Position numbers and translations under genes: made by a program
Shown here: piece by piece, positions 35,988 through 47,916 of the stretch
Layout of the letters: every line of letters begins with the position of its first letter
Position numbering within the stretch: the stretch's first letter is position 1
Source: Haliclona indistincta
Taxonomy: Eukaryota > Porifera > Demospongiae > Haplosclerida > Chalinidae
Assembly: GCA_964017065.1 (NCBI GenBank)
Contig: OZ024786.1
Coordinates: forward strand, 790,888-854,887
DNA: 64,000 nt
Reading direction: 5' to 3'
Notes under the pieces: generated by a model
What the model saw: the letters and a program-made list of their open reading frames with translations, nothing else
The model's database searches: none
What the model was told of the DNA's origin: nothing

Positions 35988-38900
35988 GATGATGTCTCAG
36001 CTCATAAGGATCTAGTACAAGCCTTCACTAGTATCCTAACACAAGTAGTGACTCGTCGTCTACCAGTGGAGTATAACTATCACTCAGTACCTGCTCCATG
36101 GGTGCAACTGAGGCTACTGAGAATACTAGTATTACTGGGAGCTGATGATGCCAAGTATGTAATGCTGTTTGTATCATGTGAAACGCATGTGATAATCATG
36201 TGATCTACAGGGCTAGTACTGAGATGTACAACTCACTGGAGCTTACCTTAGGGTCAGCTGAATGCACCTCTAATATTGGATTGGGTAAGTAAAGGGTTAA
36301 TTTAATAATGTGAGTGTCTCGCTCCTGCAATTTTTGAACGCACACATATTTTAATGGCTGCTGGTCGGTCAAACATCACCGAAACGCAATGAATTTTTTT
36401 TTAATAATATGTGATGATTCGGTACTAAATTCGAATGAATGGCAGCTAGTTGGAAACATGCGTGCGTTTGAAAATTGCTGGAGCGAAATGACCTCTTTTC
36501 TCAAATCAGCTCACTTTATGAATGTACATGTATTTGAAGCTAATTGAGTCAGGTTCCTGTGATTGATGACTTACTATCTCCTCTGAAGAATGCTGTGTTA
36601 TAATTGTACCTAAACCTTATCACAAACAGGGATAGAGGCTGAGTGTGTACTCTAGAGGAGTTGAACCCACAGATATGAGCTGTACTAGTACTATAACCAT
36701 TATGCATTTTAGGAATTCGTTACTGCAGCATACCTCATGCTGACCTGGTCTTCACATTATTTGGTACCAACATATTTTACTCTCTTAATCCTTTCATCTC
36801 TATAGCTATCACATATGAGTGTATTCGTACTGTGACCACCATCTATCCTCGTCCTGACCTCATCAAGAAGGCGGCTGACTCTGTAGCTCGCTTCCTGACA
36901 GCAGCTAATAACAACTGGAAATACCTCGGTGAGGGTGGGAGAGTGTGATGGTGATGTTTATGATAGTGGGAGAGTTTGATGGTGATGTTTGTGATAGTGG
37001 AAGTGTGTGATGGTGATGTTTGTGATAGTGGAAGTGTGTGATGGCGACATTTGTGATCTTGGGAAAGTGTGAGTGTTGTTAGTAACCCATCATATTCTCG
37101 TCCTCTCAGGTATCAAATCACTAGCTGCTCTAGTACAGGTTGAGCCTAAGATAGCTCTGGACTATCAGATGATAGTGATGGAGTGTCTTGATGATGTGGA
37201 TGAGACACTGAAGAGAAAGGTATGACAGAACTACCTACAGACAGGATATTGATGTGCATAATTATACATACATGGCTGACTTATATTAAGCCAATGCACA
37301 AAATTAAGACAGACCAATAATGTTTTTTAACAGCAATGACATAATTATTTGACTCTACGAGCCATCATCATATTTTGTTTGCTCAATCAACAATAATAGG
37401 TACAAAATTTCCTGTGTATCACACAAAAGATTAGCACGAAATTTTGATAACGGAGCACAAAATTTTTGATAATGGAGCACAAATTTTTTAATAATGGAGC
37501 ACAAATTTATGATAATGGAGCACGAAATTTTTGATAATGGAGCATGAAATTTTTGATAATGGAGCACGAAATTTTTGATAATGGAGCATGAAATTTTTGA
37601 TAATGGAGCACGAAATTTTTGATAATGGAACATGAAATTTTTGATAATGGAGCACGAAATTCTTTATAACAGAGCACGAAATTTTAACCCACGAAATTAA
37701 AATGTGAGCACGTACAGTATGATGTCTACGTTTAGTACGGTATTTAGAAGGTACAGTTGATAGCAACTACACATGTAGTGACATATTGTTGTCTCACTGT
37801 CTATCTTTATAGACTCTTGATCTATTATTCAAGATGACTAACCCGGCTAATGTCACTGTGATCACTGACAAGCTCATCAGCTATCTCACTAACACTAAGG
37901 ATGAGTTCATGAAGGCTGACCTGGTCTCTAAGATAACTCAACTTGCCGAGAGATATCCTTACCCTAACATAGACATCTGTACATGTAGATCAAAGCCCTT
38001 GAAGAGGTTTTGACACTGCACGTGAACCCTATGTATGTATAACGACCCTGAAATCAGGAAGCCTAGTTCACAATGAGCTTCAAAGATAAGCGGCGCGACC
38101 CTCGCAACGCAGAAAATTGTTCATAGTATGTCGCAACGCATACATGTATGCGGCGCAGAGAAATGCATGTTTATTTGGCTGCGACACGACACGAGGATAG
38201 AAATGAGTTCTATTTTTTGCAGCGCTGTCAATATGACCCATTGTGAACTAGGCTTAAACACAGCCCTATTTATGGATTTTGAGGGTGTCTGGATTACAGG
38301 GGTAGCACTGTATTACCGTATAGCTAGAAATTTAGGTGGACAAAATTTTGGCGAATGTGCCAGATTTTGCTTTTGGCGACTAATATTTTGGCGCCCAGCG
38401 CCTGGCTCACGTATTGCTGTAATAGAAAAACAGAATTGGTGACTAGTATTTTGGCGGATGCTTGACGATCCGCCAAATTAGCCAAAATTTTAGTCCACCA
38501 AATTATCTAGCTGTACGGTAGTGTTGATTTAAGTATATGTTATACCATGCCTACCCGTGGTGTATCTAGAATACACGAAGCAATAACTATTAATCCCGAG
38601 GGCGTAGCCTGAGGGATTAATGGTTATTGCTGAGTGTATTCATGATACACCACAAGTAGGCATGGTATAACTAACTGACTTGTACCATGGCAACCAGAAG
38701 CCCACTGATGTCTGTAGGTTTCTATAGGATAAATAAGGGCGACTTGCACACTCTTTATAGCTTACTGGTGAGGTTGACTCACAACTCTCACCCCTTCTCT
38801 CTGGAAGGTAGATCATTTCGATGGTCTTTTTTTGTCCTGTGGGAGTCATGTGACTCCACAGGATTACCTGTGGAATATCTAGATATTCCACAAGAAATCC

Positions 38901-41900
38901 TGTTTTCCTGTGGTGTAACTGGAATACACCACGGGCGGCGCCTTTGAAGCCATGGTACAAACGCAGTTACTGTATATGGATATTTTTTGCTACATGGAAT
39001 TTTTCATGAGAACTTGATTTTATTGTAAATAATTATTTTATAGTACCACATGAAGAAAAACTAGATCGTACATGTACATTGTATGGTTTCAATTGAACAT
39101 TAATGTTTTATACCGTATGGTTGCCAGTCCCGGTTACATATTTTAAGCTTGTCAGCCTGCTAGAGCTGTGCTAGTACCATGAAGTACGTGTCATGATTCT
39201 AATGTTGTGTTATTTCTTGACTCTCATATGTTACGTTCGCTCCTGATAATGTTTGGTTCATAGCTACCATGAATGCTGTGTTTGAGCAGGGAGGATCACT
39301 AGTGAGGAGAGAGGTGGCTCACAACCTCATGAGATTGATCGCTGAAGGTATGTTATGAGTTAGCATAACACACATTGGTGCATAATAACTGACTGGACTG
39401 ACCACACCTTCAGTGAACTTTATGTTGCATAAAAATAGTACTGTTTGTGATGCTCTGACTGTTAAGAGCCTGCAAAATCCCAACCCAAGGATATATTATA
39501 TTTAGTTGTATGAGCACTATAGAGGTTCAGGTGGGACTGCCCACACTTGGGGTCAACTCCTATAACCCTTGTTCAAGCAGTTGCATATACAAGAGCCCAT
39601 ATAATCTTAACGTTGACTCGAGGCGCTATACTTTGTACTTCTTGTGCTTCTTGCTAATTATTATAGTGGCGTGTAAATGGTGCAATGGTATGTTTTTGTC
39701 CCTGTGTGCTTATTGTCTTCTCTCTGCTAGTACTAGTGACCCTTTATGACACTGCTGAACTAGCATATTACATGTTGCCTCTCTCTCCATTACTATCTCT
39801 CTCCTCCTCTTCCAGGTACTGAAGACAGTGATGCTGACCATGAGCTCAGGAAGGGTGCTCTCACCTCTTACCTAACTCTCCTCAATAAACCACACCTCCC
39901 TGACATACTAGTCAAGATCATCTGCTGGGTGGGTCACCAGATATCATACATATACATATACACCGACGACACTCACATGCTCTCACTGTCATGTGACTTC
40001 AATGTAATAGTCACATGTATCGTTACACTGTAGGTTGTAGGTGAGTACTCGTATGATCTCGATGGTGAAGTGGAGTTAGAGGACGTGATGGAAAAAGTGA
40101 CAAGTTTACTCAACTGGGAATTCAAAGGTATAAATATCAAATACTAGGTCTTGTATACATGTTGAAAGATGAACATTATCGTGATTTCAACCAAGCAGTG
40201 AAAAAATCGATTACATTGTTTTGTTCACTATGACCTAGTGAATCGATACACGATGATTATCGTCATGATTTTGTGGATAAAATAAATCAATTCTTTGCTT
40301 TTTGTCACAAATAAGTCACATGGGCAAACACAAAGTCCCAAACCACAAGCTTTAGAACCTGTTTTAAACTGCACTGCTTTAAACTGCTTTATCTAGCAAC
40401 TATAAGCTTCTGAAAGACTACATATGCTCACTGTACTGTTACAGTACTTGTGTTATGATCACTGTTTCCTTCTCTTAGATCCTTCTACTCAGTGGTGGGT
40501 GATCAATGCTATCACTCGTCTGGTTGCTCAGATTGGCTACCTCCCAGAGTATGTACACTCCATGGTAGCACTGCACCTCACATCAGTAGATACTGATGTA
40601 CAGCAGGTGAACCACACCCACTCGCTCACTTTGTCACTCACAGTCACTCACTCGCCCACTCACTCACCCACCTACTCACTCACTCGCTCACTCACTCACT
40701 CGATCACTCGCTCACTCGATCACCCACCCACCCACTCACTTACTCACCCCCTCTCTGTCTCTCTTACCTCACAGCGCTGCAGTGAACTGATAGAGTTCAC
40801 TCAGTCACTTCCACTAATGCAGGAGGTGCTGCCATTAGACTCCGCTTGTGAAGATCTCGAGGTAACTGCTCACACTAAATAATATTTCATTGCAGTAGCA
40901 CATTCTAAGGTCACATGTGCTGACTCTGACGTGTTTCAGGCTCACTCTGACATGTTTTAGGCTCACTCTGACGTGTTTTAGGCTCACTCTGACGTGTTTT
41001 AGGCTCACTCTGACGTGTTTTAGGCTCACTCTGACGTGTTTTAGGCTCACTCTGACGTGTTTTAGGCTCACTAGTTCTGACGTGTTTTAGGCTCACTCTG
41101 ACGTGTTTTAGGCTCTCTCTGACGTGTTTTAGGCTCACTATGACGTGTTTTAGGCTCACTCTGACGCACTCTGACGTGTTTTAGGATCACTCTGATGTGC
41201 TTTAGGCTCACTCTGACGTGTTTTGGGCTAACTCTGATGTTTCTTGTTAAACAGTCTCGAGTAGTTGAATGTATATTTTGTTGTCAACTGATGAACATGT
41301 TTTGTAATTGTTAGGACCTGTGCTATTTTGGTGTGTTTCTATAGATCGATGCTTCTCTGTCATTTCTTGATGATTTTGTATCAGAGTCACTCACTCAAGG
41401 AGCTAGTGTCTATAAACCACTATCACTGAGACAAGAGAAACATGCAATGAACTGTAAGTGATGATGAGAATTTTGCAATCGTGATTGATTTTATAGTCTC
41501 CTGGTTGTATTGGGTTAAATATTCTGTTGTCTTCTAGCAATGCTGAATTGTGGAGTGTCACCTTCATGCACTAATGTGTTCAGTCTCTGATCATCCTCCA
41601 TCGTGTGAATAAAGACAACAGTGACTACAGAGACTGAACACATTAGTGCATGAAGGTGACACTCTAAACTTTTCACTTGTGAGACAGATAGTCACTAAAC
41701 AGTATTGTCTCTCTCTACATGTAGTTCAATGGTGTTACTATTTTCTCTATTTAGCTCCCAAGTTGCCGACAGCACAGATCAAGTTTGAGCCGTACGCTCA
41801 GCCCATCACGCCCACTCGTGCTACCCAGTTCACAACCAACCAATCAGATACACTGGTGGTAGAGAGCACCACGCCCACCACCACCAGTGGGCTGGGCACT

Positions 41901-42830
41901 ACCATACCCTCTAGTGTGGGCAGTGATCATGGAGATGGACTGAAGATGAATGTGTGAGTTGATCTTAGACTAGAAACACTTACCATATATGGTAAGTCTT
42001 TGTTATCATTGCTGCAGCATGTTCCATAGACTAGATAATCTATGGTATTGTGTACAAGTAGTGTACGCTGACCATCTAGTACTATTGTTGGTCCTTCAAT
42101 CATACAACACATTAGTCATGTCAGTGTAGGCAGAGCCTATTCTCTGGTTTAGGAGACATGCATTCAGGCTTTAGTAATGTTTGACTGAGTAGCAGCCATT
42201 GAAAACAGGCTTTCGCACGAGCGAAGTGACCCTTTTCTCTAATCTTCTCAAATTAAAAAATGTCCTCATTTTCATAGGTTGAAATACACTCTAGGAGTGC
42301 ATTCTACATGTGTGCCTGTGTTGAGTGTGCATTGTAACATGTTTTGATTTAGCAAAGTTTCATATTTGAATTTAGTTCTCTTGTTGTTCGATTCTTTCTC
42401 TCTCTCTCAGATCCAGTTCACCTGGTATTAATGTGACTGGTAATCGTAAATGGGGGCGTGGTGGATACCAAGCTAAGGTCACCAGTAGTGTGGGCGGGGC
42501 CTCTGGAAGGTGACACACCCACACGTCACTCACAGCTAGTCAACTGCTTTGTGTTTTCATTATAGTCCCGTACCTGGAGCTACTAGTCAGACCAGCTCAA
42601 CTACTACTCAAGATGATAGAGGAGGTGGAGTGATGACGTCATCACCTGCTCACGTGAGACCACACCCACTAAATATTTTTGTTCATGATCAGTAGTAACA
42701 TTGACTTTATAGTACAGTGCAAATTCTAACAACTCCTCTTTTTTCTCTTCTGTCTCTCCCTCCCTTCTTTCATCTCTCTCCCTTTCATCCTTTTCCCCTT
42801 TTCCACTGTTTCTATTCTCCTCTCTCTCTC

Positions 42831-42866
<36 letters not shown>

Positions 42867-43441
42867 AGACTGCTGCTGTTGAGGTGTCCACAGTCAGCTC
42901 CTCCTCTCCTCAAGCTGCTAGGAAGAAGAGCGATCATGTTAATCCACTCTTTGCTGGTTTGTCTGGAGCAGCTCGACCGGTGAAGACGAGGTCACGCACT
43001 CCTGAGGTCCAGGCAACTAAAGGAGGAGGAGGAGGGAGGGTTAGTAGCAGCACTATTGCTGTGAGGACCACTAAGGGAGAGATGACCAGTAGTAACCTAC
43101 TGCTGGATTTAGAGGTGACACGACAATTCACATTTTATTCAAATTTACAGTGGATACTGTATGTTTGTGGTAAAGAAATAATCTTTTGAATGCATGCATT
43201 TACCAGAGAATTAATGTGAATCATCTCTCTCTGTCCCTCTAGGATATCCAGTTCTCTCCCTCCTCTCCATCACTCACTGACACACTCCCTACCACCATCA
43301 CTACCACCAGTACTATCATGGCCACTGCTCCTGTAGTGAGTATAAACATGTACTAGACTCTCGTCCATTTAGTGTGGTTTATGTGTACTCATCATTTTTG
43401 TGGGAGAGGGTCATGATGTATGTACTATTTATGATAACACA

Positions 43442-43473
<32 letters not shown>

Positions 43474-45488
43474 AGTCGTCTGTTGATCCAGTGTCGTCTA
43501 GTGCTACATTGTTTGATGATCTAGTGATGATAGGGGAGGGGCCTCCTCAACCCCAACCCACTATTTCCAATGCCCCGCCCACTACTGACGGAGGAGCTGG
43601 AGACACCTTACTGCCAGATGCCACTAAGCGGCCATCGACTGACAAGTAAGTGTCTAGCTTCCCAACAGAGAGCCGGGATACCTGTGCACTTAGAGAGTCA
43701 CCGGTAGAGCCAGAACACCTGTGCATCTTTACTAGCCGTGCAGTGCAACCCAGGCATGGCTGGCTGTGCCTCACCTGAGCTACCAATGGGGGTTGGGATA
43801 ATTGAGTACTTGTACATAATTTATAGAAACAATGTCCTGTTCTGATAACTTACTTTCTCTATTCCTCTCAGTAATGATTTGATGGGGCTATTTGACAGCA
43901 CTGCCTCTCTCACACTCACTCCATCCTCATCCTCCAATGCCTCGTCTACTCTGGCTCTAATGGACACTCCTGTCCACTCTCAAAAGCTACCAACAGAGCT
44001 CCAGTCACTACCAGTTATTACAGGATGGGACAAGAAGGTACAGTACTAACTGGAAGAGAAAATTTAAGTTTTGTGTTTTTGCCAAATTAGCTTCAACAAA
44101 TTCTGTTGTTGTAATGTGTGAACTATATGTTCTGGGCACCAAATTAAATTCACCAAAACACTGATTTTGTGGTTTTCACGAAGATTTTTGACCCTCTGAT
44201 ATTTCTCTCTATAAGGCATTGTGTGATGATCATTGTTCTTGTGTTCTCAGGATGTGAGCAGTGACTCTAATATTCGTGTGACAGCTACTAAACTGGTCAG
44301 ACAAGATGAGCTAGTGATAGTACTGATACTGAACAACCAGAAGCACCCTGCCATATCCAGCGTTACCATGACGATTGAACCACCATCAAACCTGAAGGCA
44401 AGTTTACACACTGACTACCAGGTGACTGTCATGTGACCATCACAGGCGTGTGCAATGGATGGAAGCACTAGTCTATCATTTACCGGAAGCATTGAAGGAT
44501 TTTCCAGTGTAAGTAAAACTATTAAACTAGCTTTAAGTATTTATTGGTAGTATTCTTGTTTTTGTGTCCGGATCACTAAAGTTTATCAGTCTATGCAGTT
44601 TTTTGTTGTTGATTTTCTTTTTTTACTCCAGGCAACCCATGTTATCAGACTGGTTCCCACGTCCCCCTCTATCAACATGAGTCTGAGAGGTGAGGTGACG
44701 TATCGTGATCACCTCTCAACACAACAGAGACTGTTCCTAGACCTATCTATACATGTCACTGACCTTATAAGGTAATTAAGAGCTAGTTTGCATCACTGGA
44801 CATGCTTGTAAACCCAGTAATGAATATGTACCTTATTCAATAAGCTTTTGGGACATGATTATGATTTTATCAATCTAATTTGCATGCCGTAAGCATAAAA
44901 TTGAAAAATTCTTGAACTTCATTAGATTTTAAAATCGTATTCTTGCTCCTCTTCTTTGTCCAACTGTGTAATTTTACGGTTTCCCAATTTCATAGCAATG
45001 CTTCAAAAAAGAAAATTTGCTGAATGAAACAAATTCACAAAAAATACTAACACCACAATTTTTTTGTTGAAAGCTATGTAACATGTAATGTGGTACTACT
45101 CATTTGTCATGCTCTGTCACACAGGCCTCGTAAGATGAGCACTGATGAGTTTGGTAAGTCATGGGGCACACTATCCTATGAGAGGAAGGTGAAGCTGACC
45201 ACACCCACTGTGAAGCAGCCGGCTCAGTTCATGAAGATGATGGAGACTGGGTTTAACTTCCATCCTGTACAAGTTATCGGTAAAGGAGAAAACAGATTTA
45301 AGAGTGACTTGTATGAGTTCTTCTGCACTGTAGGTTCTGAGGCTATAGCTGCTGGTTCATTCCTGCCTAACCATTCCTGTCTGGTCCACGGCAAGATCAC
45401 CTCATCCTCTCTGGAGTTCTGGGTTCGATCATCGAGCAGCTTGCTCACTGAGTCACTAGCAAAGCATGCTCCGACTGTATTCAACTAA
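35988..45488 (+). CDS. AP4E1: AP-4 complex epsilon subunit (adaptin), N-terminal exons missing
   Basis: Large subunit of the AP-4 coat, which sorts cargo at the trans-Golgi network. Exons: 35988-36154, 36211-36284, 36806-36928, 37110-37219, 37813-37952, 39235-39347, 39816-39928, 40034-40127, 40479-40606, 40775-40861, 41345-41453, 41755-41953, 42411-42509, 42566-42653, 42869-43114, 43243-43335, 43476-43645, 43872-44037, 44251-44397, 44446-44508, 44632-44771, 45125-45279, 45334-45488. They sum to 2979 nt in one frame (992 aa). Trunk motifs include EYNYHSVPAPWVQLRLLRIL, YECIRTVTTIYP, NVWFIATMNAVFEQGG and CWVVGEYSYDL. A Ser/Thr/Pro-rich hinge (41755-44037) leads to an ear domain with FHPVQVIGSEAIAAG. 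About 240 N-terminal residues expected from animal homologues are absent. The best family is AP-4 epsilon over AP-1 gamma or AP-2 alpha. Confidence 0.85.
36318..36488. mobile_element. palindromic MITE in an AP4E1 intron
   Basis: Inverted arms: TCGCTCCTGCAATTTTTGAA at the left and TGAAAATTGCTGGAGCGA at the right, each followed inward by matching GCACACAT / ATGCGTGC. It lies in the intron between 36284 and 36806. Confidence 0.7.
37440..37690. repeat. 22-bp minisatellite in an AP4E1 intron
   Basis: About eleven copies of GGAGCACGAAATTTTTGATAAT with small variants (CATGAAA, CACAAATTT). Minus-strand open frames reading CSIIKNFVLHYQKF are artefacts of this array. Confidence 0.95.
38314..38520. mobile_element. 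TA-flanked MITE with CCGTATAGC-type ends
   Basis: Left end TA-CCGTATAGCTAGAAATTT; right end AAATTATCTAGCTGTACGG-TA. Inner arms share TGGACAAAATTTTGGC and its inverse. The termini resemble those of the element at 62936-63144, also between TA dinucleotides. Confidence 0.7.
38540..38670. mobile_element. palindromic MITE with TATACCATGCCTAC ends
   Basis: A near-perfect hairpin: TTATACCATGCCTACCCGTG at the left, and CACAAGTAGGCATGGTATAA at the right, with AATACAC / GTGTATT further in. It lies in the U12 intron. Confidence 0.75.
38680..38960. mobile_element. palindromic MITE with TTGTACCATGG ends
   Basis: Left end TTGTACCATGGCAACC and right end GAAGCCATGGTACAA are inverse copies. An inner inverted pair (GTGGAATATCTAGATATTCCAC) lies at about 38871-38892. 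Confidence 0.65.
40612..40770. repeat. simple repeat (CACT/CTCACTCAC)n in an AP4E1 intron
   Basis: A degenerate CACTCACTCGCT tract fills the intron between the exons ending 40606 and starting 40775. A (TC)n tract at about 42780-42868 plays the same role before the exon at 42869. Confidence 0.9.
40905..41245. repeat. 21-bp minisatellite in an AP4E1 intron
   Basis: About fourteen copies of GCTCACTCTGACGTGTTTTAG. The unit is 21 bp (seven codons), so minus-strand frames such as SLKHVRV and SEPKTRQ stay open without being genes. Confidence 0.95.
41554..41662. repeat. perfect 34-bp inverted repeat in an AP4E1 intron
   Basis: AGTGTCACCTTCATGCACTA… at the left is matched exactly by …TAGTGCATGAAGGTGACACT at the right, with about 40 bp between. 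It may be a very short MITE or a stable hairpin. Confidence 0.7.
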
Positions 45489-45699
45489 TAGACAATGATG
45501 TTATAACCCTTAGTATTAGTGATACTGAGTTGTGTGTAGCTCATGTGTGTCATTAACATAATGCATGAGAGGAGTGAAAATAGTTTAAAGAAAGAAAATT
45601 ATAGTAGCAGTATAATATAGTTTCAGTTTTAGTTGACAATGGTGCTCAATTTCCTGCTCAACTTGATTGCCCCGAAGTGACTATCATGTGTTAGAGCAT

Positions 45700-46040
45700 A
45701 GGAGCAGTGCTTGCCATCGAGTAGCACACTTGTGTGTGACTGCTACTGATAAATTCATGATTAGACTGGCTGCTATAAGCTTGTACAAGAGCTCTGTAAT
45801 GTAACTGGGAATCTATCTAGGATTGAATGAGGGTGAAGTCACAGAGATTGAGCGTAGCAATGCTTGCAGATGAATAACCATGCTTGCAAAATGGGTGGAG
45901 AAAGACACCAATGCATCCTGGGAAGAAGTAATTGATGCGTTAAAGAATATGTCCCAGATAAGACTAGCAAACCAACTTAATAGCACCTCTCGGTCAAATC
46001 TGCATGGTACTGCTACTAGCCCAAAGAAAATTAATATTAA
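45700..46040 (+). pseudogene. decayed Death-like domain fragment A
   Basis: In pieces this reads as the Death-like domain of the ankyrin genes: an ELCNVTGN start, GEVTEIERSNA, then MLAKWVEKDTNASWEEVIDALKNMSQIRLANQL (about 45880-45985). At least one stop and a frame change separate the pieces. No ankyrin repeats follow. It lies just after AP4E1. Confidence 0.75.
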
Positions 46041-46164
46041 AGTATTCACAAGTTGATATGATTATGCATTAGTCATGTTATTTTAGGGGAAATCACTGCA
46101 TTAGCACATCTAAGGGTTTACTATCATACTACGATTATGTAAACCATATTCTTACATTCCACAA

Positions 46165-46565
46165 ACTACATAACAGCTTCCTTATAATAATATTGGCCCT
46201 TGCTATGCTTGAGCTTTATTAGCTGAGAATGCATGAGCATAGGTATCAATATACTACATGTACATGTAAATCTAATTTATGTAATTTTCATGTAGTTACA
46301 ACTCAAGTTTTTAAAATTGCTGACCACCAGATTGCGTCAACTAATCACTGTAACCATTTATGGTGGCAAGAAATTAGATATAATAACATTGGCCCTTAGT
46401 TGTCATTGTTGTTCAGAATGTCTGATCATGCACGTACAGGCAGTCACTCACAATCTTCTTGTGCGAGAGCTCTGTAAAGTAACAGAATGGGAATCTATCT
46501 AGGGCTGGATGAGAGTGAAATCACAGAGATTGAGCATGATCATCAGAGCAATGCTCGCAGATAGA
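46165..46565 (+). pseudogene. decayed Death-like domain fragment B with family-type upstream sequence
   Basis: It starts with the upstream motif ATTGGCCCTTGCTATGCTTG, also found before gene 3. It then has, near 46420-46565, MHVQAVTHNLLVRELCKVTEWESI, a stop, and a shifted GWMRVKSQRLS reading of the next helix. It runs directly into a copy of AP4E1 exons at 46566, so it is part of the rearranged block. Confidence 0.7.
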
Positions 46566-46627
46566 AATCTTTTTAATTTTGTAACATGTAACGTGCTACT
46601 ACTCATTTGTCATGCTCTGTCACACAG

Positions 46628-46996
46628 GCCTCGTAAGATGAGCACTGATGAGTTTGGTAAGTCATCATGGGGCACACTATCCTATGAGAGAAAGGTGAAG
46701 CTGACCACACCCACTGTGAAGCAGCCGTCTCAGTTCATGAAGATGATGGAGACAGGGTTAACTTCCATGCATCCTGTACAAGTTATCGGTAAAGGAGAAA
46801 CAGATTTAAGAGTGACTTGTATAAGTTCTTCTGCACTGTAGGTTCTGAGGCTATAGCTGCTGGTTCATTCCTGCCTAACCATTCCTGTCTGGTCCACGGC
46901 AAGATCACCTCATCCTCTCTGGAGTTCTGGGTTCGATCATCGAGCAGCTTGCTCACTGAGTCACTAGCAAAGCATGCTCCGACTGTATTCAACTAA
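46628..46996 (+). pseudogene. second copy of the last two AP4E1 exons
   Basis: Exons 46628-46788 and 46842-46996 duplicate 45125-45279 and 45334-45488, including the CACACAG acceptor, GTAAAG donor and CACTGTAG acceptor. The frame is kept. An extra TCA gives KSSWG, and a pair of small indels turns TGFNFHP into TGLTSMHP without losing frame. It could be a usable alternative 3' end, or a recent dead duplicate. No upstream adaptin exons accompany it. Confidence 0.7.
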
Positions 46997-47164
46997 TAGA
47001 CAATGATGTTATAACACTTAGTATTAGTGATACTGAGTTGTGTGACTATTTCTTGACTTTGGTCATGATTCTATAGAACATCAACCAATAGATTATTCAT
47101 TGATAACAGACATTGCTTTTGGTCCAGGCATCCAAACAATACCATTCATGGAATGCTGACCCAT

Positions 47165-47410
47165 CTGTCTTACAAAAAAGAAAAAGGACACAAACAAGAA
47201 AATTAAATTTAAAAGATTTCTATCGAAATCAAAAGGATGTAGGGTTGTGAAATCTACCACTGGTCATGCAACAATGTAAACTAACAAGGAACAAGCATGG
47301 AATGGTAACACGATTGCCTTGCTAACAGACCATAGATACATCAGTGGCTGCTGTAGTTGACTATAGCTAGTTCAGCTTAGCTTGTTGCTGTTGACTGACA
47401 CCTGACGTGC
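47165..47410. mobile_element. foldback family A, left arm only
   Basis: Carries AAAAGATTTCTATCGAAATC, AAGGATGTAGG and ATGGTAACACGATTGCCTTG, like the left arm at 48802. It then stops at TGACGTGCATTCAG, where the AP4E1-like intron sequence resumes. The right arm is absent, so this marks a deletion or recombination point. Confidence 0.75.
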
Positions 47411-47553
47411 ATTCAGTTTCCTTATTTCATGGTAATGCTTCAAACAGGCAATTTGCTGAATGAAGCGAATTCACAAAAAATACTAACACCACAAATTTGT
47501 AGAAAGCTATATGTAACATGTAATGTGCTCATTTGTCATGCTCTGTCACACAG

Positions 47554-47916
47554 GCCTCGTAAGATGAGCACTGATGAGTTTGGTAAGTCATGGGGCACAC
47601 TATCCTATGAGAGGAAGGTGAAGCTGACCACACCCACTGTGAAGCAGCCGGCTCAGTTCATGAAGATAATGGAGACTGGGTTTAACTTCCATCCTGTACA
47701 AGTTATCGGTAAAGGAGAAAACTGATTTAAGAGTGACTTGTATGAGTTCTTCTGCACTGTAGGTTCTGAGGCTATAGCTGCTGATTCATTCCTGCCTAAC
47801 CATTCCTGTCTGGTCCACGGCAAGATCACCTCATCCTCTCTGGAGTTGGGTTCGATCATCGAGCAGCTTGCTCACTGAGTCACTCACTAGCAAAGCATGC
47901 TCCGACTGTATTCAAC
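47554..47916 (+). pseudogene. third copy of the last two AP4E1 exons, frameshifted and interrupted
   Basis: The first exon (47554-47708) is intact. In the second, GAGTTCTGGG has become GAGTTGGG (2 bp lost), shifting the frame to an early TGA. The exon is then cut at ATTCAAC by the element at 47917-48609. After the element the original sequence resumes (ATTCAACTAATAGACAATG). It is clearly non-functional as an adaptin end. Confidence 0.8.

Larger units (their letters stand above)
37953..39234 (+). other. U12-type AT-AC intron of AP4E1
   Basis: The exon before ends GCCGAGAG and the intron opens ATATCCTTAC, the U12 AT-AC donor consensus. Near the 3' end, TTTCTTGAC (39213-39221) fits the U12 branch site, 13 nt before the terminal AC of TATGTTAC. 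Splicing joins AG to GTTCGCTCCTGAT and gives LAERFAPDNVWFIATMNAVF, matching the conserved adaptin trunk. No GT-AG solution restores this continuity. The intron also hosts three palindromic elements. Confidence 0.85.

Noticed and set aside
37355..37766. Minus-strand frames reading CSIIKNFVLHYQKF
   Set aside because: Translation of a 22-bp intronic minisatellite.
40835..41159. Minus-strand frames SLKHVRV / SEPKTRQ
   Set aside because: Translation of a 21-bp intronic minisatellite; 21 is a multiple of 3 so frames stay open.
40905..41245. CRISPR-like regular repeats
   Set aside because: Units are directly adjacent with no unique spacers, and the genome is animal.
45280..45333. 54-nt in-frame extension of the AP4E1 penultimate exon
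   Set aside because: It is a multiple of 3 and open, but has GTAAAG…CACTGTAG ends. Removing it restores the conserved VIGSEAIAAG; copies 2 and 3 carry indels or a stop there.
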